Under the pieces are notes generated by a model. That model was not told the DNA's origin, searched no databases, and saw nothing but the letters and a program-made list of their open reading frames with translations. Position numbers and translations under genes: made by a program. From Gluconacetobacter diazotrophicus PA1 5 (lineage in GTDB: Bacteria > Pseudomonadota > Alphaproteobacteria > Acetobacterales > Acetobacteraceae): a DNA stretch of 64,000 nt. The DNA lies in the NCBI RefSeq assembly GCF_000021325.1, contig NC_011365.1, positions 372,001-436,000 on the forward strand, read 5' to 3'. Shown one piece after another: positions 7,403 to 15,056 of this stretch. Positions within the stretch are counted from its first letter, which is position 1; every line of letters starts with the position of its first letter.

Positions 7403-8779
7403 ATGACGATCGGCCCCAGGCTCGCGCTCCGGCAGGCCCAGACCCTCGTCATGACGCCGCAATTGCGGCAGGCGATCCACCTTCTGCAATTGTCCAACCT
7501 CGACGCCTGTTCGTTCATCGAACAGGAACTGGAACGCAATCCGCTGCTGGAGCGCGCGAACCTGGCGGGGCTCGAGGAACTCCGGCCCAAGGTCGTGGCC
7601 CACGGTGCGCGCCATGACCCTCGCCTGGAACGGGTCCCCGACCAGGACTGGGCCGCCACAACGGGGACCCTGCCCGGCCCGGCCCCCTCGCTGCACGAAC
7701 GGCTGGCGCAGCAGGTGCGGCTGTCGTGGCGCGATGCCGGCGACCGGCTGGTAGGGGCGTATCTGATCACCCTGCTGGACGCCGACGGGCGGCTCGTCCC
7801 CCCGACGGCGGTCATCGCCCAGTCCCTGGGCACCACGTTCGACCATGTCGAGCGTGTGCGCCAGACCATGATGCAGTTCGAGCCGACGGGCCTGTTCGCC
7901 CACGATCTGGGCGAATGCCTGGCCGCCCAGTTGCGCGAACGCGACCGGCTGGACCCGGCGATGGCCGTCCTGCTGCGGCACCTGGACCTGCTGGCCCGGC
8001 GCGACCTGCGCCGGCTGCAGGGTCTGTGCGGCGTCGATGCCGAGGACTTGGCGGACATGATTGCCGAGGTCCGCACCCTGTCGCCCCGCCCGGCCCGGGA
8101 TTTCGGCGATCCGGCGGCCTGTTCCGTCATCCCGGACGTCCTGTTGCAGCCCGCGCCGGACGGGGACTGGATGCTGGAACTCAACCCCGAGACCATGCCG
8201 AGCGTGGTGGTGAATTCCGCACTGAGCACCCGGGTGGCGCTGCGGGCCCGGCGCGAGGACAGGCCGTTCCTGAACGAGCGCCTGGCCAGCGCCAACTGGC
8301 TGGTGCGCGCCCTGCAGCAGCGGGCCGACACGATCATCCGCGTCGCAACCGCGATCATGCGCCGGCAACGCGGCTTCCTGGATCACGGGATCGGCCACCT
8401 GCGCCCGCTGGTGCTGCGCGATATCGCCGAAACGGTCGGGCTGCACGAAAGCACCGTCAGCCGGGTGACGGCGAACAAGTACATCGCCACCCCGCGCGGC
8501 CTGTTCGAGCTGAAATATTTCTTCACCACCGCGATCCCGGGCCGCGCGGGCGGCGCCGACCACAGCGCCGAGGCCATCCGCCATCGGATCAAGACCTTGA
8601 TTTCACAGGAATCTGATGGAAAAATCCTGTCCGACGATGCAATCGTGACCCGGTTACGCAAGGAAGGAATAGACATTTCTCGCCGAACCGTGGCCAAATA
8701 CCGGGATGCGTTGAGGATACCCAACTCGGCGCAGAGAAAACGGGACAAGGCCCTCATCGGCCTGAAACCGGAAGCTTGA
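7403..8779 (+). CDS. rpoN: RNA polymerase sigma-54 factor
   Basis: Sigma-54 directs RNA polymerase to -24/-12 promoters activated by enhancer-binding ATPases, typically nitrogen-control genes. The 458-residue protein starts MTIGPRLALRQAQTLVMTPQL, the Gln/Leu-rich activator region. The core-binding domain follows, and near the C-terminus lie the helix-turn-helix (LHESTVSRVTANKYI) and the RpoN box, here SRRTVAKYRDAL for the usual ARRTVAKYRE. I prefer the ATG at 7403 over an in-frame TTG at 7370 inside lptB, because family similarity begins at 7403. The lptB-rpoN-hpf order is conserved in many proteobacteria. Confidence 0.94.
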   Translation: MTIGPRLALRQAQTLVMTPQLRQAIHLLQLSNLDACSFIEQELERNPLLERANLAGLEELRPKVVAHGARHDPRLERVPDQDWAATTGTLPGPAPSLHERLAQQVRLSWRDAGDRLVGAYLITLLDADGRLVPPTAVIAQSLGTTFDHVERVRQTMMQFEPTGLFAHDLGECLAAQLRERDRLDPAMAVLLRHLDLLARRDLRRLQGLCGVDAEDLADMIAEVRTLSPRPARDFGDPAACSVIPDVLLQPAPDGDWMLELNPETMPSVVVNSALSTRVALRARREDRPFLNERLASANWLVRALQQRADTIIRVATAIMRRQRGFLDHGIGHLRPLVLRDIAETVGLHESTVSRVTANKYIATPRGLFELKYFFTTAIPGRAGGADHSAEAIRHRIKTLISQESDGKILSDDAIVTRLRKEGIDISRRTVAKYRDALRIPNSAQRKRDKALIGLKPEA

Positions 8780-8873
8780 GGCCCGAATCCCGACGCCATG
8801 ACCGGCAGTTTGGAGCGCCGGCATGCATCGTCCGGTTTCGGACGCTCCTCCTCCATGCAAGGGGTGATGTCAC

Positions 8874-9461
8874 ATGCAGATCAGTGTCGCTGGCAAGCAG
8901 ATCGACCTCTCCGACGCTTTGAAGCACCGGGTTACGGCCCATCTCGATCGTCTTGCCGACAAATTCTTCGACCGTGCCCTGGATGCGCAGGTCACCTTCA
9001 GCCGCGCCCGATCCTTCTTTACCTGCGATATCAACCTTCATGCCGCGCGGGGCCTGACCCTGCGGGGTGAAGGCGAGGCCGCCGACGCCCATGGCGCCTT
9101 CGACGACGCGGCCGAACATATCGCCCGTCGCCTGCGCCGCTATCGCGAGCGGGTGAACGACCATATCCGCACCCTGCCCCGTCGCAAGACGCCCGAGGTG
9201 GGTCGCAGCTACATCCTTCGCCCGGCGGAAAGCGACGGGCGGGTCCGGGGTGAAGCGATGCACGACACGGGTCCGTACGCGACCATCGTCGCCGAGCGCG
9301 CCGCCGAAATCGCGACACTCAGCGTCAGCGAGGCCGTGATGCGCCTCGATCTGGCGGCCTCGACCCTGCTGATGTTCCGCAACAGCACCAGCGACCAGAT
9401 CAACGTCATCTACCGCCGACAGGACGGCAATATCGGCTGGCTGGACCCCAGCCCGGCCTGA
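8874..9461 (+). CDS. hpf: Ribosome hibernation promoting factor, long form
   Basis: Binds the 30S decoding centre and dimerises idle 70S ribosomes in stationary phase or stress. The 195-residue length marks the long form: the N-terminal HPF/YfiA beta-alpha domain covers about residues 1-100 and a C-terminal dimerisation domain about 135-190 (containing SVSEAVMRLDLAASTLLMFRN, shown only in part here as a landmark). The ATG at 8874 has a GGGGTGAT ribosome binding site. A 94-base gap separates it from rpoN; an imperfect GGAGCG...CGCTCC inverted repeat lies in that gap. Confidence 0.94.
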   Translation: MQISVAGKQIDLSDALKHRVTAHLDRLADKFFDRALDAQVTFSRARSFFTCDINLHAARGLTLRGEGEAADAHGAFDDAAEHIARRLRRYRERVNDHIRTLPRRKTPEVGRSYILRPAESDGRVRGEAMHDTGPYATIVAERAAEIATLSVSEAVMRLDLAASTLLMFRNSTSDQINVIYRRQDGNIGWLDPSPA

Positions 9462-9468
9462 CCGGCCA

Positions 9469-9528
9469 GCCGGGGCGATCCATGATCGCCCCGGCACGTC
9501 TTTCCCCGGGGACTTCTTCCCGGGGGCT
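9469..9528. terminator. Two hairpins between convergent hpf and DUF1150 gene
   Basis: A perfect 12-bp stem (9469-9480 with 9484-9495, loop CAT) is followed by a second GC hairpin, CCCCGGG/CCCGGGG type, around 9505-9528. Both lie between the convergent stops of hpf (9461) and the DUF1150 gene (9532). T runs are short, so termination is inferred from position and stem strength. Confidence 0.55.
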
Positions 9529-9531
9529 TCA

Positions 9532-9795
9532 TCAATGCACCAGGGCCGGCACCATCTCGTGCTGCAGGATCGCCTCGATGGCGGTCGCCTCGTCCTCGGT
9601 CAGGGCCATCGGGGTGCCGTCCGCCGCATGGATGGCGAAGACGTCCTGCCCCTCGATCACCACCGCCTTGATATAGGCCATCCGCGACACACCCAGTGAC
9701 AGAAGCTGGGTGTCGGTCAGATGATGCACGTCGGCGGGCAGCGACGTCTGGTCCGCCTGAAGAACCACCCGTCCGTTCTGGGTCGTAATTCTCAT
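9532..9795 (-). CDS. DUF1150 family protein, Hsp20 partner
   Basis: An 87-residue protein, MRITTQNGRVV to MVPALVH, of a small family found almost only in alphaproteobacteria and usually directly downstream of a small heat-shock protein, as here. No biochemical role is established. There is no signal peptide or membrane segment. The ATG ending at 9795 has a GGAGGA ribosome binding site 7 bases away; longer versions of the frame run into the hsp20 gene and are rejected. It is probably co-transcribed with hsp20, whose stop is 113 bases upstream. Confidence 0.85.
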   Translation of the reverse strand: MRITTQNGRVVLQADQTSLPADVHHLTDTQLLSLGVSRMAYIKAVVIEGQDVFAIHAADGTPMALTEDEATAIEAILQHEMVPALVH

Positions 9796-9908
9796 GATCT
9801 GGTCCTCCGGGCCGGGATGTCCCATGATGCGGCGACATCCGGTCCACTGGGCCCTCCCTGGCGGGACGGCCATGTCGATGGGGGCGCGGGCGGCACGTGG
9901 GCGGCCCG

Positions 9909-10397
9909 CTAGTCTTCCTCGATAACCCGCACCACGCGCTGGGCGCGGACCTTGGGCAGGTCGATTTCGGCCGGGGGGGCCGATGCGCGCCCCTGCGTGA
10001 TCTCGATCCGCCGGACCCGGACCTCGGGTTGCGGGCGCAGCAGGTCGATATGGAGCAAACCGTTGTCCAGCCACGCGTTGCCGACCTCGATCCCCTCCGC
10101 CAGGACGAACGCCTTCTGGAACTGCCGTGCGGCGATACCCCGATGCAGGAACACGCGTCCCTGGGAATCGTCGGTCTGCCGCCCGCGAATGACCAGTTGG
10201 TTGTCTTCCTGCGTGATCTGCAGGTCTTCCATCACGAACCCGGCCACCGCCAGGGTGATACGCAGCGCCGTGGGGCTGATCTGCTCTATATTATAAGGGG
10301 GATAGCCGTCGGCCGTTCCCTTGGATGCGCGTTCCAGCATCTGTTCCAGATGGTCGAACCCCAGAAACATGGGGGATGCGAAAAGTCTTCCCGACAC
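9909..10397 (-). CDS. Small heat-shock protein Hsp20 (IbpA family)
   Basis: ATP-independent holdase chaperone that binds unfolding proteins in large oligomers in the cytoplasm. The 162-residue protein carries the alpha-crystallin domain (about residues 35-130, from PPYNIEQ to LLHIDLLRP) and an acidic C-terminus. I choose the GTG ending at 10397: it has GAGGAGG 5 bases upstream and the family pattern (RLFASPMFLGFDHLEQML) begins there. A TTG nine codons earlier would lie on top of that site. The leader has a heat-shock promoter and a ROSE-like structure, described separately. Confidence 0.9.
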   Translation of the reverse strand: MSGRLFASPMFLGFDHLEQMLERASKGTADGYPPYNIEQISPTALRITLAVAGFVMEDLQITQEDNQLVIRGRQTDDSQGRVFLHRGIAARQFQKAFVLAEGIEVGNAWLDNGLLHIDLLRPQPEVRVRRIEITQGRASAPPAEIDLPKVRAQRVVRVIEED

Positions 10398-10455
10398 ACA
10401 GGCCTCCTCAACCGAGCGAGACAATCATGCGAACCCGACATCGGCGCCCGCATGC
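10398..10455 (-). promoter_or_regulatory. ROSE-like RNA thermometer in hsp20 leader
   Basis: Read on the minus strand, UCGCU (10415-10419) faces the Shine-Dalgarno AGGAG within GAGGAGG (10403-10409) across a GGUU loop. Pairing gives U-A, C-G, a bulged G, C-G, U-A, extended by one C-G pair toward the loop. That UYGCU/AGGA pairing with a bulged G is the signature of ROSE elements, which melt on heating to free the ribosome binding site. A first hairpin lies upstream, CATGCG (10449-10454) with CGCATG (10426-10431), enclosing CCGA/TCGG. The two-hairpin layout and place before an hsp20 gene fit the class. Function is inferred. Confidence 0.6.
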
Positions 10456-10461
10456 GTCATG

Positions 10462-10491
10462 ATATGGGACGCCATGCCGCTTCCGCAAGGG
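10462..10491 (-). promoter_or_regulatory. Sigma-32-type heat-shock promoter of hsp20
   Basis: On the minus strand CTCCCTTGCGG (-35, CTTGCGG at 10483-10489) and TCCCATAT (-10, 10462-10469) are 13 bases apart, close to the RpoH pattern CCCTTGAA-N13-CCCCATNT. The predicted start lies near 10455, exactly where the thermometer structure begins. Confidence 0.6.
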
Positions 10492-10550
10492 AGCGGTCAA
10501 TCTGACTCTTGTCCGGGACAAACTTGCTGTACGCCGGGACGGTCGAATAT

Positions 10551-10675
10551 GGAAATGAAGGGCTGATTGGCCCGAACGAGGAATTTCCCCCGCCTGGTTG
10601 CCCAAGCGAGGGATGATCCTTCACAGAAAAAACCTTACGGTAATTCTGTTACCGTGGTTTCCCTACCGAATTGCC
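10551..10675 (-). ncRNA. Predicted tracrRNA of the type II-C system
   Basis: The minus strand from 10675 to 10652 reads as an anti-repeat: all but one of its 24 bases pair with the 5' part of the CRISPR repeat in its minus orientation. Downstream comes a short stem (ACGGTAA/TTACCGT) and a strong tail hairpin with arms CCCTCGCTTGG/CCAGGCGGGGG on a GCAA tetraloop (about 10586-10611). A weak GGGC/GCCC hairpin with a T-rich tail (10573-10551) gives a plausible end. The T6 at about 10631-10626 could cause partial early termination. It is divergent from cas9. The 3' end is a guess within about 20 bases. Confidence 0.75.
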
Positions 10676-10681
10676 AAGAAC

Positions 10682-10710
10682 AGATGACCTTATTGACTTG
10701 AAGAAGTCAA
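10682..10710 (-). promoter_or_regulatory. Predicted tracrRNA promoter
   Basis: On the minus strand TTGACT (10710-10705), a 17-base spacer and the weak -10 TCATCT (10687-10682). Initiation about 7 bases further falls at 10675, the first base of the anti-repeat. The -10 is poor, so the call rests on the -35, the spacing and the fit to the RNA. Confidence 0.45.
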
Positions 10711-10736
10711 GAGGCTTGAAATCGCTTGGGGAAAAT

Positions 10737-13700
10737 ATGATCGACGAAAGCCTGACATTCGGGATCGACTTGGGCATCGGTTCATGCGGCTGGGCCGTAC
10801 TGCGGCGGCCGTCTGCCTTCGGAAGAAAAGGCGTGATAGAAGGAATGGGGAGTTGGTGCTTCGATGTTCCCGAAACCAGCAAGGAACGGACGCCCACCAA
10901 CCAGATTCGGCGTTCCAACCGACTGCTACGGCGGGTAATCCGCCGCCGCCGCAACCGTATGGCCGCAATCAGGCGATTACTCCACGCCGCCGGGCTGCTT
11001 CCCTCGACCGACAGCGATGCGTTGAAACGCCCTGGCCACGATCCATGGGAGTTGCGCGCGCGCGGCCTCGACAAACCGTTGAAACCCGTCGAGTTCGCGG
11101 TCGTGCTTGGCCATATCGCCAAAAGGCGGGGCTTCAAATCCGCCGCCAAGCGCAAGGCGACAAACATCAGCAGCGACGACAAGAAGATGCTGACCGCACT
11201 GGAAGCCACTCGCGAGCGGCTGGGGCGCTACCGCACGGTCGGCGAAATGTTTGCGCGTGATCCTGATTTTGCCAGCCGCCGCCGCAACCGCGAAGGCAAA
11301 TATGACCGCACTACTGCCCGTGACGACCTGGAGCATGAGGTCCACGCCCTGTTCGCCGCGCAGCGCCGGCTGGGACAGGGTTTCGCCTCGCCAGAACTGG
11401 AAGAAGCGTTCACCGCCAGTGCCTTCCACCAGCGGCCGATGCAGGACAGCGAAAGGCTGGTAGGTTTCTGCCCATTCGAAAGGACGGAGAAGCGCGCAGC
11501 GAAATTGACTCCGTCCTTTGAGCGATTCCGCCTGCTGGCCCGGCTCCTCAACCTGCGCATTACGACGCCCGATGGCGAACGCCCGTTGACCGTCGATGAA
11601 ATCGCTCTCGTTACCCGCGATCTCGGCAAGACTGCAAAGCTGTCGATCAAGCGCGTGCGGACCCTGATCGGTCTGGAGGACAATCAACGTTTTACCACGA
11701 TCAGGCCGGAGGATGAGGATCGCGATATCGTTGCCCGGACCGGTGGGGCGATGACGGGAACCGCGACCCTCCGCAAGGCTCTCGGCGAGGCGCTTTGGAC
11801 CGACATGCAAGAGAGGCCGGAGCAGCTTGACGCGATTGTCCAGGTACTCAGTTTCTTCGAGGCGAACGAAACAATAACGGAGAAATTGCGTGAGATCGGT
11901 CTGACGCTTGCGGTCCTCGACGTTTTACTGACGGCGCTGGATGCTGGCGTATTCGCGAAATTCAAGGGCGCTGCCCATATTTCGACGAAAGCGGCGCGCA
12001 ACCTGCTGCCCCATCTCGAACAAGGCCGACGCTATGACGAAGCTTGCACGATGGCCGGCTATGACCATGCTGCCTCCCGCCTTTCCCATCACGGTCAGAT
12101 CGTCGCAAAGACCCAGTTCAACGCACTGGTCACGGAAATCGGGGAAAGCATTGCCAACCCTATCGCCCGCAAAGCCCTGATCGAAGGGCTCAAGCAGATC
12201 TGGGCGATGCGTAATCACTGGGGCTTGCCCGGTTCGATCCATGTCGAACTTGCCCGCGATGTCGGCAACAGTATCGAAAAGCGACGGGAAATTGAAAAAC
12301 ATATTGAAAAAAATACCGCCCTGCGCGCGCGCGAACGTCGGGAGGTCCATGATCTTCTTGATCTGGAAGATGTGAACGGCGACACATTGCTGCGTTACCG
12401 ACTATGGAAAGAACAGGGAGGCAAATGCCTGTATACCGGCAAGGCTATCCACATTCGTCAGATAGCAGCCACCGACAACAGCGTCCAGGTGGATCATATC
12501 CTGCCTTGGTCCCGCTTCGGCGATGACAGCTTCAACAACAAGACGCTGTGTCTTGCCAGTGCCAACCAGCAAAAAAAGCGATCGACGCCCTATGAATGGC
12601 TCTCCGGACAGACTGGCGATGCGTGGAACGCTTTTGTACAGCGGATCGAGACCAACAAGGAACTGCGCGGCTTCAAGAAGCGCAATTATCTGCTGAAAAA
12701 CGCCAAAGAGGCTGAAGAGAAATTCCGCAGCCGCAATCTCAATGACACGCGCTATGCCGCACGCCTGTTCGCGGAAGCAGTGAAACTGCTTTATGCTTTT
12801 GGCGAGCGGCAGGAAAAGGGCGGTAATCGTCGCGTCTTCACCCGGCCCGGCGCTCTTACGGCGGCTTTGCGTCAGGCATGGGGGGTGGAATCACTCAAGA
12901 AACAGGATGGCAAGCGCATCAATGATGACCGCCATCACGCGCTGGATGCGCTGACAGTGGCGGCAGTTGACGAAGCCGAGATCCAGCGGCTGACCAAATC
13001 TTTTCACGAATGGGAACAGCAGGGACTGGGCCGACCACTGCGACGTGTCGAACCGCCGTGGGAAAGCTTTCGTGCGGATGTTGAGGCAACCTATCCGGAA
13101 GTATTCGTTGCCCGCCCCGAACGCCGCCGCGCGCGTGGCGAGGGCCATGCCGCGACAATCCGGCAGGTGAAAGAGCGCGAATGTACGCCCATCGTCTTTG
13201 AACGGAAGGCCGTTTCCAGCCTCAAGGAAGCCGACCTTGAACGGATTAAGGATGGCGAACGCAATGAGGCCATCGTGGAGGCTATACGCTCCTGGATCGC
13301 AACCGGCCGGCCCGCCGACGCCCCACCCCGTTCGCCACGCGGCGATATTATCACCAAGATCCGTCTGGCGACCACGATCAAGGCCGCCGTTCCCGTCCGC
13401 GGGGGCACTGCCGGTCGAGGAGAAATGGTACGGGCGGACGTGTTTAGCAAGCCCAACCGCAGGGGCAAGGACGAATGGTATCTGGTGCCCGTTTATCCAC
13501 ATCAGATCATGAATCGGAAGGCTTGGCCAAAGCCACCGATGCGGTCGATAGTTGCCAATAAGGATGAGGATGAATGGACCGAAGTCGGTCCCGAGCATCA
13601 ATTTCGCTTTAGTCTTTATCCTCGCTCCAATATAGAGATCATAAGACCGAGTGGAGAAGTGATCGAAGGATATTTCGTGGGCCTTCATCGGAACACGGGG

Positions 13701-13748
13701 GCACTAATACCAACTCCGGTCGGCCCTGACTCATATGTGATTGCCTGA
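10737..13748 (+). CDS. cas9: Cas9 nuclease, type II-C, C-terminus replaced by IS sequence
   Basis: RNA-guided DNA endonuclease of the locus. The ATG at 10737 has TGGGGAA upstream; an in-frame TTG at 10671 lies in the anti-repeat and is rejected. Catalytic residues are intact: RuvC-I FGIDLG with D11, Arg-rich bridge helix (about 50-75), RuvC-II HVELARD with E504, HNH VDHILPWSRF with H587 and NNKTLC plus ASANQQK, RuvC-III DDRHHALDAL with H733 and D737. The present frame is 1003 codons, but native sequence ends at residue 991 (...NTGALI). The last 12 residues, PTPVGPDSYVIA, come from the IS630 element. The missing 56-residue end lies at 14886-15056, so the intact gene would encode about 1047 residues. 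The lost part is in the PAM-interacting C-terminal domain, so target cleavage is probably lost or changed. Confidence 0.93.
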   Translation: MIDESLTFGIDLGIGSCGWAVLRRPSAFGRKGVIEGMGSWCFDVPETSKERTPTNQIRRSNRLLRRVIRRRRNRMAAIRRLLHAAGLLPSTDSDALKRPGHDPWELRARGLDKPLKPVEFAVVLGHIAKRRGFKSAAKRKATNISSDDKKMLTALEATRERLGRYRTVGEMFARDPDFASRRRNREGKYDRTTARDDLEHEVHALFAAQRRLGQGFASPELEEAFTASAFHQRPMQDSERLVGFCPFERTEKRAAKLTPSFERFRLLARLLNLRITTPDGERPLTVDEIALVTRDLGKTAKLSIKRVRTLIGLEDNQRFTTIRPEDEDRDIVARTGGAMTGTATLRKALGEALWTDMQERPEQLDAIVQVLSFFEANETITEKLREIGLTLAVLDVLLTALDAGVFAKFKGAAHISTKAARNLLPHLEQGRRYDEACTMAGYDHAASRLSHHGQIVAKTQFNALVTEIGESIANPIARKALIEGLKQIWAMRNHWGLPGSIHVELARDVGNSIEKRREIEKHIEKNTALRARERREVHDLLDLEDVNGDTLLRYRLWKEQGGKCLYTGKAIHIRQIAATDNSVQVDHILPWSRFGDDSFNNKTLCLASANQQKKRSTPYEWLSGQTGDAWNAFVQRIETNKELRGFKKRNYLLKNAKEAEEKFRSRNLNDTRYAARLFAEAVKLLYAFGERQEKGGNRRVFTRPGALTAALRQAWGVESLKKQDGKRINDDRHHALDALTVAAVDEAEIQRLTKSFHEWEQQGLGRPLRRVEPPWESFRADVEATYPEVFVARPERRRARGEGHAATIRQVKERECTPIVFERKAVSSLKEADLERIKDGERNEAIVEAIRSWIATGRPADAPPRSPRGDIITKIRLATTIKAAVPVRGGTAGRGEMVRADVFSKPNRRGKDEWYLVPVYPHQIMNRKAWPKPPMRSIVANKDEDEWTEVGPEHQFRFSLYPRSNIEIIRPSGEVIEGYFVGLHRNTGALIPTPVGPDSYVIA

Positions 13749-14883
13749 CGGTATCGTTCTGGAACGAGCTGTGATTCACAGGATGCCGAACCGGGCGGGA
13801 GGCATCCGAATGGGCGGGGCGTTAGCGTTGCGTGAGGATTATGATGCGGCGGGACTGCGTGCTCTGGCGCGGACAACGAGGCATGCGGGCCAGGCGCGTC
13901 GGCTTCTGGCGCTGGCGGCGATCTACGATGGTGCGTCACGCGGAGACGCGGCACGACTGGCTGGGACGGATCGGCAGATTGTGCGGGACTGGGTGGTGCG
14001 TTTCAACGCCGAGGGCCCGGATGGCGTGCGGGATCATCATGGGGGCGGTGTCGTTCCCCGCCTGACACCAGCCATGTTGGAAGCGCTGATGCGCCGGATC
14101 GAGGACGGCCCGATCGCTGCCGTGCATGGGGTGGTGCGCTGGCGGCAGGCTGATCTGGGGCAATGGCTTTATGAGGAATTCGGCGTCTCTCTTTCGCGCA
14201 GCCGGCTGAGCGCCGTTATCCGGGGCCTCGACTTCCGCCTTCTGACGGGACGCCCCCGGCACCATGCCCAGGATCCCGAGGCCCAGGACGTTTTTAAAAA
14301 AGCTTCCCCGACGTCATGGCCGGGATCCGGGCCCGGCATCCCGGCAAGGCCATCGAACTCTGGTGGGGCGACGAGGCGAGGGTCGGCCAGAAAACGAAGC
14401 TGACGCGCCGCTGGGCCAGACGCGGCACCCGTCCACGCGCGCCTGCCGATCAGCGCACACGTTCGGCCTGGATCTTCGGAGCGATCTGTCCGGCGCTAGG
14501 CAAGGGAGCGGCCCTCGTCCTGCCCTGGTGCAACCTCCACGCCATGAACCGGCATCTCGACGAGATCTCGCAGGCCGTAGCGCCGGGCGCTCACGCTATC
14601 CTCATCGTCGATCAGGCAGCGTGGCATACCAGCCCGAAACTCGATATCCCCGCCAACATCACCATCCTGCCGCTCCCGCCACGCTCGCCCGAACTCAATC
14701 CGGTGGAAAACGTCTGGCAGTTCATGCGCAATACCTGGCTGTCGAACCGGATCTTCCGCACCTACGACGACATCGTCGATATCTGCTGCCACGCCTGGAA
14801 CCAGCTCGTCGACCAGCCCTGGCGCATCATGTCCCTCGGGCTACGACAATGGGCACATGGGTTTTAACAAACAGGAGTTGGTA
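13708..14883 (+). mobile_element. IS630-family insertion sequence inside cas9
   Basis: The ends are inverted repeats: TACCAACTCC at 13708-13717 and GGAGTTGGTA at 14874-14883, with weaker symmetry continuing inward for about 30 bases. Total length is 1176 bp, in the usual range for IS630. TA dinucleotides at both ends fit the TA target preference of the IS630/Tc1/mariner group. Deleting exactly 1176 bp rejoins cas9 in frame (GALI-TISAHND). If the flanking TA copies are counted as a target duplication, 2 bases remain ambiguous because the right side reads TATA. It is oriented with the cas genes. Confidence 0.88.
13810..14867 (+). CDS. IS630-family transposase, two frames joined by -1 frameshift
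   Basis: Cut-and-paste DDE transposase of the element. Frame one (ATG 13810, GGGAGGC ribosome binding site; stop 14403) encodes the helix-turn-helix region, from MGGALALREDYDAAG. Frame two, one base back, encodes the catalytic part. The frames meet at a T5-A6-G slippery run (14291-14302); slipping back one base after AAA-AAA gives ...DVFKKSFPDVMAG, the normal family sequence. The fused product would be about 352 residues with the DDE triad in WWGDEARVGQ, LIVDQAAWH and SPELNPVENVW. The element therefore looks complete rather than decayed, assuming programmed frameshifting or transcriptional slippage. Confidence 0.85.
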
Positions 14884-14885
14884 TA

Positions 14886-15056
14886 ACAATATCAGCACAT
14901 AATGATCCCAAGTCGATACATTCGGGAATTGGCACAAAAACCTTGCTGGCCATAAGTAAGTATCAAGTGGACCGCTTTGGTAGAAAATCCCCTGTCCGCA
15001 AAGAGGTGCGCACATGGCATGGCGAGGCGTGCATATCTCCCACCCCTCCCGGTTGA
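14886..15056 (+). pseudogene. cas9: Severed C-terminal end of Cas9
   Basis: Immediately after the IS, one frame reads TISAHNDPKS, then GIGTKTLLAISKYQVDRFGRK and on to TPPG followed by TGA at 15054-15056: 56 residues. The GIGxKT-x6-KYQxDxxG pattern is the conserved C-terminal end of type II-C Cas9; N. meningitidis Cas9 ends with GIGVKT...KYQIDELGK. The frame has no start codon of its own at the right place and joins in frame with residue 991 of the upstream part. It overlaps the cas1 start by 43 bases, so the original cas9-cas1 junction was translationally coupled. Not expected to be translated now. Confidence 0.92.

Noticed and set aside
6205-8358. 717-codon open frame antisense to lptA, lptB and rpoN
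   Set aside because: Shadow of strongly conserved genes; Arg/Ser-rich with no family pattern.
8800-8850. Sigma-54 promoter before hpf
   Set aside because: TGGAGCG...CATGCA resembles a -24/-12 site, but the GG-GC spacing is one base too long and the key -12 TTGC is missing.
9796-10074. Longer start for the DUF1150 protein
   Set aside because: It runs into hsp20 in another frame, while ATG 9795 has an ideal GGAGGA site.
10681-10712. TTGACTT-GAAG-AAGTCAA hairpin as an intrinsic terminator of hsp20 or the tracrRNA
   Set aside because: No T run follows on either strand, and TTGACT fits as the tracrRNA -35 instead.
10671-10736. In-frame TTG giving Cas9 22 more residues
   Set aside because: It lies within the anti-repeat and tracrRNA promoter, and ATG 10737 has a good ribosome binding site and puts FGIDLG at the usual position.
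10651-10740. tracrRNA on the plus strand, using the TTGACTT-GAAG-AAGTCAA hairpin as tail
   Set aside because: It would require crRNAs read from the plus strand and pairing with the 3' part of the repeat. Repeat polarity and the extended -10 at the repeat end favour the minus strand.
13741-14867. IS630 transposase as a decayed pseudogene
   Set aside because: The frame change lies exactly at a T5A6G slippery run and the joined protein keeps HTH and DDE motifs, so programmed frameshifting is more likely than decay.
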